Part shown: one piece after another, positions 1-8,504 of the stretch
Position numbering within the stretch: the first letter of the stretch is position 1
Layout: every line of letters starts with the position of its first letter
Assembly (NCBI GenBank): GCA_963811055.1
Contig: CAWEPQ010000020.1
Span: 62,001-126,000, forward strand
DNA from: JACVRW01 sp963811055
GTDB taxonomy: Bacteria > Actinomycetota > Thermoleophilia > Solirubrobacterales > Thermoleophilaceae
DNA: 64,000 bases
Direction: 5' to 3'
Notes under the pieces: model-generated
What the model saw: the letters and a program-made list of their open reading frames with translations, nothing else
Told to the model about the DNA's origin: nothing
Databases searched by the model: none
Made by a program: the position numbers and the translations under genes

Positions 1-1296
1 GAAGGTCTCCCCGAGGCGAGCGATCACGGCGTCGCCGACGGCGTGCCCGAGCGTGTCGTTGATGTCCTTGAAGCGGTCCACGTCGAGAAGGAGCACGGCG
101 CCCTGCCCGCCCCGAGCGGCGGCGTGGCCTAGCTCCCGCTCGAGCTCCTGCTCGAAGCGGCGCCTGTTGAAGACGCCGCTCAGCGCGTCGTGGTCGGCCA
201 GGTGCTGGAGCTGCTCCGCCGCTTGCTTGCGGGCGTCGATGTCCACCACCTGTGAGAGGCGGTACAGCGCCTCGTCGTCCTCACCCCGAACGAGCGACGT
301 GGTCAGGTCCACCCACAGCTGCCGGCCGTCGGGGCGCCGGATCCGGAACTCGCAGCGGAACAGCGAGATGCGCCCGTTGTGCAGCTGGTACATCCCTTTG
401 GTGATGCGCTCCACGTCCTCCGGATCGGCCAGCTCGCCGAGGGTGGACGTGCCCACCAGCTCCTCGACCGATATGCCGATCATGCGGGCCAGGCTCTCAT
501 TGGCCTGGATGATCAGGTTGGCGTTCTCACCCGCGACCCCCACCACGGCCATCCCGACGGCCGAGTCCTCGAAGGCGCGGCGGAAGCGCTCCTCGGCCTC
601 CCTTCGCGCCCGGTCCCCCAGACGGCGTTCGGTCACGTCGCGGGCGGAGGCGTAGATCAGCTGGTGCTCCATGTCCGCCTTCGACGCCCACTCGATCCAG
701 TGCCAGCTGCCGTCCTTGGCGCGGTAGCGGTTGGTGAACGACGCGGTGAAGTCGCCGGTCGTGATCAAGGCCGACTCGCGCTCGGTCTGCTCGCGGTCGT
801 CAGGGTGGACGAAGTCGAGGAACGGGCGGCTCATGATCTCCTCGGCGGTCCACCCGAGCGTCTTCTCCCAGCTGCCGTTCAGGTGGACCATGTAGCCGTC
901 GAAGTTCGCGGTGCAGAGGAGGTCGCGCGCCACCTCGAAATGCCGTGCGCCGGCCTCCATCCGCTCGCTGGCGGTCCGCAGGCGCTCGGCCATCCGGCCG
1001 GTGACCCACCCGACCAGCAGGAACACCGTTGCGCGGGAGGGGTATCCCACTGCGTCCACCTGCTCCGGCGATTCAAACTCCACCCAGATCGCGAACAGGC
1101 CAAGGGCCAGCAGGCCCGAGGCCAGGCCGGCCGTTCGTCCGAACTCGACCGCGAGGATCACTATCGGGACCACATAGAGGAAGCCGACGCCGGTACCGGC
1201 CGTGTCCGTGAGCATCCGTAAAGCAAAAACCGACGCGAAAAGCGCGACGGCAAGCATGATTATCCGCGCACGGGGGCCTGAGGCAAGCCTCCACAT
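1..1296 (-). CDS. Membrane-anchored PAS-PAS-GGDEF signalling protein, 3' end beyond window
   Basis: The 432 visible codons start at ATG 1296 and run off the window edge. Residues 1-105 hold about four hydrophobic segments, so the protein is membrane-anchored. Two PAS domains follow (about 120-235 and 240-370); the first contains a typical YRAKDGSWHWIEW-like core and ends in ARDVTERR. The GGDEF domain begins near residue 378 (DALSGVFNRRRF, then LLDVDRFKDIND). The GG[DE]EF signature lies outside the window, so diguanylate cyclase activity cannot be judged, and an EAL domain could follow. A later ATG at 1257 would remove the first 13 residues. It is divergent from the next gene across only 38 bases. 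Confidence 0.85.
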   Translation of the reverse strand, partial: MWRLASGPRARIIMLAVALFASVFALRMLTDTAGTGVGFLYVVPIVILAVEFGRTAGLASGLLALGLFAIWVEFESPEQVDAVGYPSRATVFLLVGWVTGRMAERLRTASERMEAGARHFEVARDLLCTANFDGYMVHLNGSWEKTLGWTAEEIMSRPFLDFVHPDDREQTERESALITTGDFTASFTNRYRAKDGSWHWIEWASKADMEHQLIYASARDVTERRLGDRARREAEERFRRAFEDSAVGMAVVGVAGENANLIIQANESLARMIGISVEELVGTSTLGELADPEDVERITKGMYQLHNGRISLFRCEFRIRRPDGRQLWVDLTTSLVRGEDDEALYRLSQVVDIDARKQAAEQLQHLADHDALSGVFNRRRFEQELERELGHAAARGGQGAVLLLDVDRFKDINDTLGHAVGDAVIARLGETF

Positions 1297-1334
1297 GGGA
1301 CTCTTATCGGCGCGGTGAGCGAGGTCGTTGAGTC

Positions 1335-2768
1335 ATGACCAGGGCTGGACCCGGCCACGACGCCGTGGTTGTGGGCTCCGGGCCGAACGGTCTGGCCGCG
1401 GCGATCGCGCTGGCGGGCGCGGGACGATCGGTGCTGGTGCTCGAGGGCGCCCCGACGCTCGGCGGTGGCATGCGCTCCGCGGAGCTGACGATTCCCGGGT
1501 ACCTGCACGACGTCTGCTCGGCGGTCCACCCGCTGGTGGCCGGGTCGCCGTTCCTGCGCACTTTGCCGCTGGCCCACCACGGCCTCGAGCTCATGCACCC
1601 CGACATCCCGCTCGCGCATCCGCTTGACGACGGCACGGCAGTGGTCCTCGAGCGCTCCCTCGAAGCCACCGCGGCGTCGATCGGCGGCACCGACGGAGGG
1701 GCATACACGACGCTGATGGCACCGCTCGCGCGTGACGCGGACAGGCTCCTGCCGGCGCTGCTCGGACCATTGCGGCTCCCGCGCCATCCCGTGCCGCTCG
1801 CGCGCTTCGGACTGAGTGCCCTGCGCTCCGCCTCCGGGCTGGCGCGGTCGCGCTTCCGAGAGCCGCGCGCCCAGGCGCTGTTCGCCGGCTGTGCGGCCCA
1901 CTCGATGCTCCGCCTCGAGCAGCCGATCGCGGCGTCGTTCGGCCTCGTGCTCGCGATGCTCGCCCACTCGGTCGGCTGGCCGATCGCGCGCGGTGGCTCG
2001 CAGTCGATCGCCGACGCGCTTGCCGCACACCTGCGCTCGCTGGGCGGCGAGATCCGCACGTCCAGTCCCGTGGAGTCCATCGACGACCTGCCGCCCTCGC
2101 GCGCCGTACTCCTGGACCTGACGCCGCGCCAGGTGCTGCGGGTGACCGGTGACCGGCTGCCGGCCGGCTACCGGCGCGCTCTGGGGCGCTACCGCTACGG
2201 ACCCGGCGTGTTCAAGCTGGACTGGGCGCTCGACGGGCCGATTCCCTGGACGGCGCCCGAGTGCCGCCGCGCAGGCACGGTGCACGCGGGTGGGACGCTC
2301 GAGGAGATCGCCGCCTCCGAGCGTGCCGTGGCCGAGGGGCGCGTGGCCGAGCGGCCGTTCGTTCTGCTGGCCCAGCCTACGATCACCGATCCGAGCCGCG
2401 CGCCCGCGGGGAAGCACGTGGCGTGGGGGTACTGCCATGTGCCGCCCGGCTTCGGCGCCGACATGACCGAGCGCATCGAAGCCCAGATCGAGCGCTTCGC
2501 GCCGGGCTTCCGCGCCCTCGTCAGGGCCCGCTCGGCCATGGGCCCGGCGGACGTGGAGCGCCACAACCCGAACTACGTGGGCGGGGACATCAACGGCGGT
2601 GCCCAGGACCTCCTCCAGCTGTTCGCGCGCCCCGTGCCGCGGCCGTCGCCCTACGTCACCCCGGCGGAAGGCGTCTACATCTGCTCGTCGTCCACGCCGC
2701 CCGGCGGCGGCGTGCACGGCATGTGCGGCTACCACGCCGCACGGGCCGCGCTGCGGCGGTCGTTCTAG
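1335..2768 (+). CDS. FAD-dependent oxidoreductase, phytoene-desaturase/PYROXD2-like
   Basis: This 477-residue protein opens with a dinucleotide-binding fold (VVVGSGPNGLAAAI at about residues 10-23, followed by LEGAPTLGGGMRS), typical of CrtI/PYROXD2-like flavoproteins. The C-terminus has the glycine-rich FAD-contact segment around PPGGGVHGMCGYHAA. No carotenoid genes lie nearby, so a carotenoid role is not supported; the PYROXD2-like branch has poorly defined substrates. The start is ATG 1335. Its stop codon overlaps the stop of the opposite-strand lipoprotein gene in a shared CTAG at 2765-2768. Confidence 0.85.
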   Translation: MTRAGPGHDAVVVGSGPNGLAAAIALAGAGRSVLVLEGAPTLGGGMRSAELTIPGYLHDVCSAVHPLVAGSPFLRTLPLAHHGLELMHPDIPLAHPLDDGTAVVLERSLEATAASIGGTDGGAYTTLMAPLARDADRLLPALLGPLRLPRHPVPLARFGLSALRSASGLARSRFREPRAQALFAGCAAHSMLRLEQPIAASFGLVLAMLAHSVGWPIARGGSQSIADALAAHLRSLGGEIRTSSPVESIDDLPPSRAVLLDLTPRQVLRVTGDRLPAGYRRALGRYRYGPGVFKLDWALDGPIPWTAPECRRAGTVHAGGTLEEIAASERAVAEGRVAERPFVLLAQPTITDPSRAPAGKHVAWGYCHVPPGFGADMTERIEAQIERFAPGFRALVRARSAMGPADVERHNPNYVGGDINGGAQDLLQLFARPVPRPSPYVTPAEGVYICSSSTPPGGGVHGMCGYHAARAALRRSF

Positions 2769-3679
2769 GGCGTGCAGCTCATCGCGCCGCCGGTGAGGCC
2801 GGCCACGATCGCGTGGGTGTTTGCGGCGATCGAACCGATGTAGGTGGCCCCGCTCGACCCGTCCGGACCGAGCGTGTCGGCCCACAGCGCCGAGCCCACC
2901 TCGGCGCCGCTCTCGCGTGCCACGGCGCGCTCCAGCTTCGGGTTGATGGAGCTCTCCGGGTAGATGGCCTGCACGCCGGTCTGCTCGATCTGGTCCACCA
3001 GGTCCTGGATGTCGCGAGCGGAGGGCTGGGCCTGCGTGGACAGCGACGGGAGCACCGCGCCGATCACCTCGAGGCCATAGCGGCCGGCGTAGTACCCGAG
3101 CGCGTCGTGGGTGGTAACGAGCTTGCGCGCCGGTGGCGGGATCCGGTCGATGCAGTCGGCCGCGTCGCGGTCGAGCCGCTCGAGGCGATCGAGGTAGCGG
3201 GCGGCATTGCGCCGGTAGGCCGGTGCGCCGGCGGGGTCGGCCTTCGCCAGCCGGTCGCGGATCGCGGCCACCGCCAGCTCGGCGTTGCGCGGGTCCTGCC
3301 ACCAGTGCGGATCCACGTCGTTGCCCTCGCGGCGGGTGTGCACATGGTCGATCAGGGTGAGCACCGGCGCGTCCGTGCCGGCGTTGTCCACGAGATCGTC
3401 GAGCCAGTCGTCCACGTCGCCGCCGGAGCGGACCACCAGCTTCGCGTCGATCAGGCCCTTCACGTCGCTCGGCCGTGGCTCGTAATCGTGCGGGTCGGAG
3501 TTGGGCCGCAGGATCCGGCGGACCTCGGCCCGGGTGCCGGCCACCTCTCGCAGCAGGTCGCCTACCTGCGTGGTCGTGCCCACCACGACCGGCTTGCCGT
3601 CGCTCGACGAGCCGGAGTCACCGCAGGAGACGAGAGCGAGGGTGACAAGAGCGGTGGAGAGGACGGTCAGGGCACGCAC
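2765..3679 (-). CDS. Metal (zinc/manganese) ABC transporter substrate-binding lipoprotein, ZnuA-type
   Basis: The 304-residue product starts at GTG 3679 and has a lipoprotein signal ending in LVSC with Cys19 as lipid anchor. The cluster A-I solute-binding fold is shown by the probable metal ligands H64 (SDPHDYEP), H125 (DPHWWQDP), H191 (TTHDALGYY) and E242 (YPESS). A short His-containing stretch (DHVHTRREGND, 111-121) could help metal capture. The family delivers Zn or Mn to an ABC permease outside the membrane, but no ATPase or permease gene lies in the window. A perfect Fur/Zur-type palindrome sits just upstream, arguing for metal-dependent repression. Zn is more likely than Mn, though unproven. 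Confidence 0.9.
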   Translation of the reverse strand: MRALTVLSTALVTLALVSCGDSGSSSDGKPVVVGTTTQVGDLLREVAGTRAEVRRILRPNSDPHDYEPRPSDVKGLIDAKLVVRSGGDVDDWLDDLVDNAGTDAPVLTLIDHVHTRREGNDVDPHWWQDPRNAELAVAAIRDRLAKADPAGAPAYRRNAARYLDRLERLDRDAADCIDRIPPPARKLVTTHDALGYYAGRYGLEVIGAVLPSLSTQAQPSARDIQDLVDQIEQTGVQAIYPESSINPKLERAVARESGAEVGSALWADTLGPDGSSGATYIGSIAANTHAIVAGLTGGAMSCTP

Positions 3680-3692
3680 GCGGGCAGAGGTT

Positions 3693-3711
3693 ATTGAGAA
3701 CCGTTCTCAAT
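3693..3711. promoter_or_regulatory. Fur/Zur-type operator palindrome
   Basis: The sequence ATTGAGAAC-C-GTTCTCAAT is a perfect 9-1-9 inverted repeat; its core TGAGAAC-N-GTTCTCA has the 7-1-7 layout of Fur-family boxes. On the minus strand it abuts a TAACCT -10-like hexamer (complement of 3688-3693) lying 8 bases before the GTG start of the metal-binding lipoprotein gene, so bound repressor would block that promoter. The divergent hydrolase gene starts 51 bases away and could be co-regulated. Confidence 0.75.
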
Positions 3712-3762
3712 TGACTACGAGGCCGACTGATCCCTGCCGATGGCGCTCACGTACCTACTCCC

Positions 3763-4599
3763 ATGGCCTCCCAGGCACCCAACCTCAACTTCGAGCGCCG
3801 CGGTCGGGGCGAGCCGATCGTGCTCCTCCACGGGATCGGCGCCGAGCTCTGCGTGTGGGAGCCGGTGGTCGACCGGCTGGCCGAGCGACTCGACGTGATC
3901 GCGGTGGACCTTCCCGGGTTCGGCCAGTCGCCGGCGCTGCCCGATGGGGTCGTGCCCACGCCGCGGGCGCTCGCCGACTCGGTGGCTGCCTTTATGGACG
4001 AGATGGGCGTCGCGAGCGCCCATCTGGCCGGCAACTCGCTCGGCGGCTGGCTGGCCCTCGAGCTCGGCAAGACCGAGCGCGCCCGTTCGGTCACGGCGCT
4101 CTGCCCCGCGGGGCTCTGGGGCGCCCCGCTCGACCCGGAGGGTGCCCCGGCGCGCGGAGGCGCCCAGCGCGCGGCTCGCGCCGTTCGCCCGCTTCTGCCG
4201 TTGCTGATGGCCAGCCGGCGGGCACGGCGGCTCGCTCTCCGGCATGTGGTGGCCCACCCCGACCGCGTGCCTCGCGCCGCGGCCACGCGCATGGTCGGCT
4301 CCTATGCGCGTGCCACCGCCTACGACGCCACGAACGCGGCCATGCGCCAGGGCCACTTCACGGGCGCCACCCGAATCGGTGTGCCGCTGACCGTGGCGTT
4401 CGGGGAGCACGACCGGCTGATCCGCCCGGTCCGGCTGCGCGTGCCCGGCGCGCGCACACTGGTGCTGCCGGGCTGCGGGCACATCCCGATGTGGGACCGC
4501 CCCGACCTGGTGAGCGAGCTGATCCTGGATACGGCGGGCACCGATGCGCCAGGAGGCGGCGCGGCGTTCGCGGTGCGCCTCCCGGCGGCGGACCGGTGA
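3763..4599 (+). CDS. Alpha/beta hydrolase
   Basis: This 278-residue alpha/beta hydrolase has the oxyanion-hole motif HGIG near residue 24 and nucleophile elbow GNSLGG with Ser92. The strand motif DLPGFGQS is also present. The acid is probably the Asp in FGEHDR and the base the His in GCGHIP. It has no signal peptide, so it is cytosolic. It closely resembles the hydrolase at 20692-21486 (shared HGIG, PGFG.SPAL, GNS.GG, PVGFW/PAGLW), so the two are paralogues. Substrate is unknown; an ester or C-C bond is typical of the family. It is divergent from the metal-binding lipoprotein gene. Confidence 0.85.
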   Translation: MASQAPNLNFERRGRGEPIVLLHGIGAELCVWEPVVDRLAERLDVIAVDLPGFGQSPALPDGVVPTPRALADSVAAFMDEMGVASAHLAGNSLGGWLALELGKTERARSVTALCPAGLWGAPLDPEGAPARGGAQRAARAVRPLLPLLMASRRARRLALRHVVAHPDRVPRAAATRMVGSYARATAYDATNAAMRQGHFTGATRIGVPLTVAFGEHDRLIRPVRLRVPGARTLVLPGCGHIPMWDRPDLVSELILDTAGTDAPGGGAAFAVRLPAADR

Positions 4600-4676
4600 G
4601 TCAAAGGACCGCGCGCACAAATATATTGGTATGGCCACCGGCTCCGCCGAGCCGGTACTTCGCTACTTTGAACAAA

Positions 4677-4705
4677 TTGGAACAGGCCTGAGGGTTCCCT
4701 AACAT
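4677..4705 (+). promoter_or_regulatory. Probable promoter of the wHTH regulator gene
   Basis: TTGGAA (4677-4682) and TAACAT (4700-4705) are separated by exactly 17 bases inside an unusually AT-rich stretch. The start codon is TTG 4754, preceded by an AAGGAG ribosome-binding site near 4740, so this gene would have a leader of about 40 bases. Confidence 0.55.
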
Positions 4706-4753
4706 TAGGCCCCCGCCGGATCCCAGGACAGAGAAATCAAGGAGAGATACAGG

Positions 4754-5398
4754 TTGAGCGCAAAGAAGGATGGATTGGTGGATCCGCGGGTGGCGAAGGC
4801 GCTTGCGCACCCGCTGCGCGCTCACGTCCTGACGATTCTCAACGAGCGTGTGTCGAGCCCGAACCAGATGGCGGAGGAGCTCGGGGAGCCGCTCGGCAAC
4901 GTCAGCTATCACGTCAAGGCGCTGCTCGAGCTTCAGTGCATCGAGCTCGTGAGCACGACGCCCCGGCGCGGCGCGGTGGAGCACTTCTACCGCGCCATCG
5001 AGCGGCCGTACTTCTCCGAACGTGACTGGACCCGCCTGCCGCGCTCACTGCGCCAGGCGATCTCCGACGTGGGCCTGCAGCTCATCTGGGACGACGTGGC
5101 GGACGCCATCGACGGAGGCACTTTCGAGGCGCGGGTGGACCGTCATCTGAGCCGCTACCCGCTGGTGCTCGACGAGCGCGGCTGGGAGGAGCTCGGCGAG
5201 ATCCTGGAGGGCCTCTTCGAGCGGACGGTGGAGATCGAGTCCGAGAGTGCGGCGCGCCTGGCGGACAGCGGAGAGGAGGGCGTCAGCTCGAAGCTCGCCG
5301 TCCTCCTATTCGAGTCGCCTGAGGGCGACGACTCGAAGAAGACGAAGACCAAGACGAAGAAGGCCCCCGCCCGCAAGGCCAAGAGCGCCGCCGGCTAG
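4754..5398 (+). CDS. ArsR-like winged-helix transcriptional regulator with Lys-rich tail
   Basis: The 214-residue protein starts at TTG 4754, chosen because AAGGAGAG precedes it. Residues 10-75 form an ArsR/helix_turn_helix-20-type winged helix (ALAHPLRAHVLTILNE, then LGNVSYHVKALLE as recognition helix). The middle region is acidic and helical. The last 20 residues are a Lys/Ala/Thr-rich tail that may add nonspecific DNA affinity. No metal-binding Cys motif is visible, so it is probably not a metal sensor. The lipase-like gene begins 15 bases downstream and is likely co-transcribed. Confidence 0.8.
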   Translation: MSAKKDGLVDPRVAKALAHPLRAHVLTILNERVSSPNQMAEELGEPLGNVSYHVKALLELQCIELVSTTPRRGAVEHFYRAIERPYFSERDWTRLPRSLRQAISDVGLQLIWDDVADAIDGGTFEARVDRHLSRYPLVLDERGWEELGEILEGLFERTVEIESESAARLADSGEEGVSSKLAVLLFESPEGDDSKKTKTKTKKAPARKAKSAAG

Positions 5399-5412
5399 CA
5401 GGGACGGACCTT

Positions 5413-6366
5413 GTGCCGCTGGATCCGCCGACCCAGGGCATGCTGGCGCTACTTGACGCGATGGGCCGCCCATCGCTGGCCCAGGGCAGCGTGGAGGAGG
5501 CTCGGCGCGGCTTTCGCATGATCACCGTGGACCTGCGCCGGCCGAACAGGGTCGTGCCCGTCCGCGCGGTCGAGGACATCGAGGTGGCCGGCGCCGTGGG
5601 GCCGCTCCCGGCGAGGATCTACCGGCCGGCGGCGAGCGGGGAGCTGCCCACGATCGTCTTCTTCCATGGCGGCGGATGGGTGATCGGCGACATCGACACG
5701 CACGACAACCAGTGCCGCCGGATCTGCGCGGACGTGGGTGCGGTGGTGCTCAGCGTGGGCTACCGGCTGGCGCCCGAGGCGCCGTTTCCCGCCGCGGTCG
5801 AGGACTGCCTGGCCGCCACGCGCTGGGCATCGGAGCACGTGTCCGAGCTCGGCGGAGATCCGGAGCGGATCGCGGTGGCCGGTGACAGCGCCGGCGGCAA
5901 CCTCGCCGCCGTGGTGGCCCAGCAGGCGCGCGACACCGGCGGTCCCGCCCTGGCCGCGCAGCTGCTCATCTATCCGGGCACGGACTTCGAGACCCGGTAT
6001 CCGTCGGAGGAGGAGAACGGCGAGGGCTACTTCCTCACGCGCGAGGACATGATCTGGTTCGCCGACCACTACACGGGTGACGCGGACCGGACCGATCCGC
6101 GCCTGTCGCCCCTGCGTGCCACCGACCTCTCGGGGCTGCCGGCGGCCGTGGTGGCCGTCGGGGAGTTCGACCCGCTGCACGATCAGGTCGAGGCGTATGC
6201 CGACGCCCTCGAGCGGGCGGGCGTGCCGGTGGTCAGGCGCCGCTACGACGGCCTGATCCACGGCTTCTTCGACCTCACCGCTCTGAGCCCGGCATGCGAC
6301 GGCGCCGTGGCGGAGATGTGCGCCGACCTGCGCGGACTGCTCGAGCCGACGCCGGCCACCGGCTAG
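5413..6366 (+). CDS. Alpha/beta hydrolase of the hormone-sensitive lipase family
   Basis: The 317-residue protein starts at GTG 5413. HGGGW at residues 85-89 is the oxyanion-hole signature of the HSL (family IV) esterases, and GDSAGG carries nucleophile Ser159. The acid is probably the Asp in GEFDPLHD and the base the His in HGFFD. There is no signal peptide. Such enzymes hydrolyse short- to medium-chain acyl esters. It likely forms an operon with the preceding wHTH regulator. Its stop codon shares CTAG 6363-6366 with the convergent PucR-type gene. Confidence 0.9.
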   Translation: MPLDPPTQGMLALLDAMGRPSLAQGSVEEARRGFRMITVDLRRPNRVVPVRAVEDIEVAGAVGPLPARIYRPAASGELPTIVFFHGGGWVIGDIDTHDNQCRRICADVGAVVLSVGYRLAPEAPFPAAVEDCLAATRWASEHVSELGGDPERIAVAGDSAGGNLAAVVAQQARDTGGPALAAQLLIYPGTDFETRYPSEEENGEGYFLTREDMIWFADHYTGDADRTDPRLSPLRATDLSGLPAAVVAVGEFDPLHDQVEAYADALERAGVPVVRRRYDGLIHGFFDLTALSPACDGAVAEMCADLRGLLEPTPATG

Positions 6367-7538
6367 TCGCGCGCCCGCAGGGCCAGCTCGAGCTCGAAGC
6401 GAGCGTCGGGATCGTCGAGCTGGTCCCCCAGCAGCTCGCGCAGGCGCGCCAGGCGGTAGCGCGCGGTCTGGGGGTGGACGTCGAGGGCGCGGGCCATCGC
6501 CGCGGCGTTGCCGTTGTGCTGCACGAACGAGAGGGCGGTCTCCTCCATCCGCTCGCGTGCCCGCGGGGTCAGCCCGGCGAGCGCGGAGAGGCGCCGCTCG
6601 GCGAGGCGCGCCACCAGGTCGCGCCCCTCGAACAGCAGCAGCTCCGTGAGCCGCTCCTCCGCGAACACGAGCCCCTCACCGGCCATGGCGCCGCTCACCC
6701 GGCCCTCCAGCCCGGCCCGGGCGAGCGCCCAGGAGCCCGCCAGCTCGGCCGGCGTGCCCGCGGTGCCGAGCACAGCCGTCACGTTCGCGCAGGCGCGCAC
6801 GAGCTGCTCACGCCGGCCCGGCCCCGCCGGGTCCGGCACCAGCGCGCAGCCCACCCCGTCCAGCCGGGTGGTGAGCGCGTCGGCGGGCAGGCGCCGCGCC
6901 ACGCGGTCGAGGTGCGCCTCGTCGCAGGCCAGGGTGGCCACGCTTCGCGGTGGGCTCCAGTCCGCCGCCCCGGTGGCCGCGCGCAGCTCGCGTTCCTCGG
7001 GCGGCGGCTCGCGCACCAGCAGCGCGATCAGCTCGTGGCGGCGGCGCTCGCGCTCACCCTCGCGGCGCGAGCGCGCCTCCGCGTATCCCTCCACGGAGTC
7101 CGCCGAGATCTGGTCGATGTAGGCGAAGATCGACTCGGCCAGCAGGCTCAGCGTGCGCCCGTCGAGGCCGGCCGCCACGGCCGCCCCCGACAGCCGACGC
7201 CACGCCACGCGCGCGCCCACGCGGTAGGCCGACTGGAGCGCGTCGAGCGTGCGCCCCTCGCGCAGCTCGCCCCTGCCGAGCCCCACGTACACCTCGCGGC
7301 CGGTGCCGCGAGCGCCCTCGGGGTCGCGGATCAGGGCCACGAACTGGCGCAGTGCCTCCGTCACGCCGGTGCGAACGCCGTGGCCGAAGCTGCCCTCGAG
7401 CGGCCGCGCGTACTCGGGCACCTCCTCGGCGATCGCGGCGAGGATCTCGTCGGTGATCGCCCCGAGCTCGGGCTCGACCACGCCGGCCACGCTCGGCGGG
7501 AGCTCCCGCCACGGCTCCGCCACGAGCAGATTTGTCAT
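6363..7538 (-). CDS. PucR/CdaR-family transcriptional regulator
   Basis: The 391-residue protein ends in the PucR C-terminal helix-turn-helix domain (about 335-385), seen as FVQHNGNAAAMARALDVH followed by PQTARYRLARLRELLGD. The N-terminal 150 residues are helical (sensor-like region) and a GGDEF-like degenerate domain may occupy the middle, as in the CdaR family. It is divergent from the fatty-acid desaturase gene, with an AT-rich stretch at 7539-7570 that could hold the operator, so control of the desaturase is a reasonable inference. Confidence 0.85.
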   Translation of the reverse strand: MTNLLVAEPWRELPPSVAGVVEPELGAITDEILAAIAEEVPEYARPLEGSFGHGVRTGVTEALRQFVALIRDPEGARGTGREVYVGLGRGELREGRTLDALQSAYRVGARVAWRRLSGAAVAAGLDGRTLSLLAESIFAYIDQISADSVEGYAEARSRREGERERRRHELIALLVREPPPEERELRAATGAADWSPPRSVATLACDEAHLDRVARRLPADALTTRLDGVGCALVPDPAGPGRREQLVRACANVTAVLGTAGTPAELAGSWALARAGLEGRVSGAMAGEGLVFAEERLTELLLFEGRDLVARLAERRLSALAGLTPRARERMEETALSFVQHNGNAAAMARALDVHPQTARYRLARLRELLGDQLDDPDARFELELALRARD

Positions 7539-7603
7539 TTAAGTGAGTAAAACCAGATGCAAAACACGCCGCCGAGAGTCTAGACCGCTATGCCGGACCC
7601 ACC

Positions 7604-7609
7604 TAGCCT
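7604..7609 (+). promoter_or_regulatory. Candidate -10 element (TAGCCT) of the desaturase gene
   Basis: TAGCCT lies 7 bases before ATG 7617 with no Shine-Dalgarno sequence between, matching the leaderless pattern seen elsewhere in this window. A second TAGACC at 7581 lies only 3 bases before the alternative ATG 7590, too close to serve that start. Confidence 0.4.
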
Positions 7610-7616
7610 CCGCACC

Positions 7617-8504
7617 ATGACAAAGCTCGAGAAGCGCGTGAATCTGACCGCGGTGGTGCTGCCCTTCGCGGCGACCCTGGCGGCCATCGTCCTGCTGTGG
7701 AACCAGGTGGTGTCCACCACCGACCTGGTGATCCTGGCCGTGATGTACGTGCTCACGGCGCTCGGCGTGACCGTGGGCTACCACCGGATGCTCACCCATC
7801 GCGCCTTCCAGTCGCCCAAGCCGGTCGAGTACACGTTCGCCGTGCTCGGGTCGATGGCCGTGCAGGGACCCGTGATCAGCTGGGTGGGCGACCACCGCAA
7901 GCACCACGCGCACACCGACAAGGAGGGCGACCCGCACAGCCCCCACGTCGGGCACGGCGACGGGCCGGGCGCTGTCTTCCGCGGGCTCTGGCACGCCCAC
8001 ACCGGCTGGCTGATGAGCACCCACGGCACCGCGGGCAGGAAGTACGCGAAGGAGCTTTACGAGGATCGCGGCATGCGCCTGATCAACCGCCGCTTCCCGC
8101 TCATCGTGCTGGCTGGGCTGGCGGTGCCGGCACTGGCGGGCTGGGCCGTGTCGGGCGGCACCCTCGCGGGGGCGGCCACCGGCTTCCTCTGGGGCGGGCT
8201 CGTACGCGTGTTCCTCGTGCACCACGTGACCTGGAGCGTCAACTCGGTCTGCCACTTCTTCGGCACACGCCGCTTCGAGACCGACGACGAGTCACGCAAC
8301 GTCTTCTGGCTCGCCCTGCCCTCGTTCGGCGAGTCCTGGCACCACAACCACCACGCGTTCCCGCGCTCCGCCGAGCACGGGCTCAAGCGCTGGGAGCTCG
8401 ACCCCTCGGCCATGGTGATCAGCGCGCTGGAGCGCATCGGGCTGGCCCGCAACGTGGTGAGGATCGGCCCAGAGCGCCAGATGGAGCGCGAGGCGCGGGT
8501 CTAG
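7617..8504 (+). CDS. Acyl-CoA / fatty-acid desaturase (delta-9 type)
   Basis: The 295-residue membrane protein carries the three histidine boxes of di-iron acyl desaturases: HRMLTH (56-61), HRKHH (93-97) and HHNHH (about 242-246). Hydrophobic segments flank the boxes as in stearoyl-CoA desaturases. The family inserts a cis double bond into acyl chains using O2 and a ferredoxin or cytochrome donor. ATG 7617 is preferred for its upstream hexamer; ATG 7590 in the same frame would add nine residues. The gene shares a stop-codon CTAG at 8501-8504 with the cupredoxin gene, and likely tunes membrane fluidity under the divergent PucR-type regulator. Confidence 0.92.
   Translation: MTKLEKRVNLTAVVLPFAATLAAIVLLWNQVVSTTDLVILAVMYVLTALGVTVGYHRMLTHRAFQSPKPVEYTFAVLGSMAVQGPVISWVGDHRKHHAHTDKEGDPHSPHVGHGDGPGAVFRGLWHAHTGWLMSTHGTAGRKYAKELYEDRGMRLINRRFPLIVLAGLAVPALAGWAVSGGTLAGAATGFLWGGLVRVFLVHHVTWSVNSVCHFFGTRRFETDDESRNVFWLALPSFGESWHHNHHAFPRSAEHGLKRWELDPSAMVISALERIGLARNVVRIGPERQMEREARV

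Noticed and set aside
53..1221. Plus-strand frames of 200 and 280 codons at the window start
   Set aside because: The minus strand encodes clear PAS and GGDEF domains here, so these are antisense shadows.
1260..3302. 680-codon open frame on the minus strand
   Set aside because: It is antisense to the flavoprotein gene and overlaps the lipoprotein gene. It has Arg/Ala/Gly-rich low-complexity content, the usual high-GC shadow.
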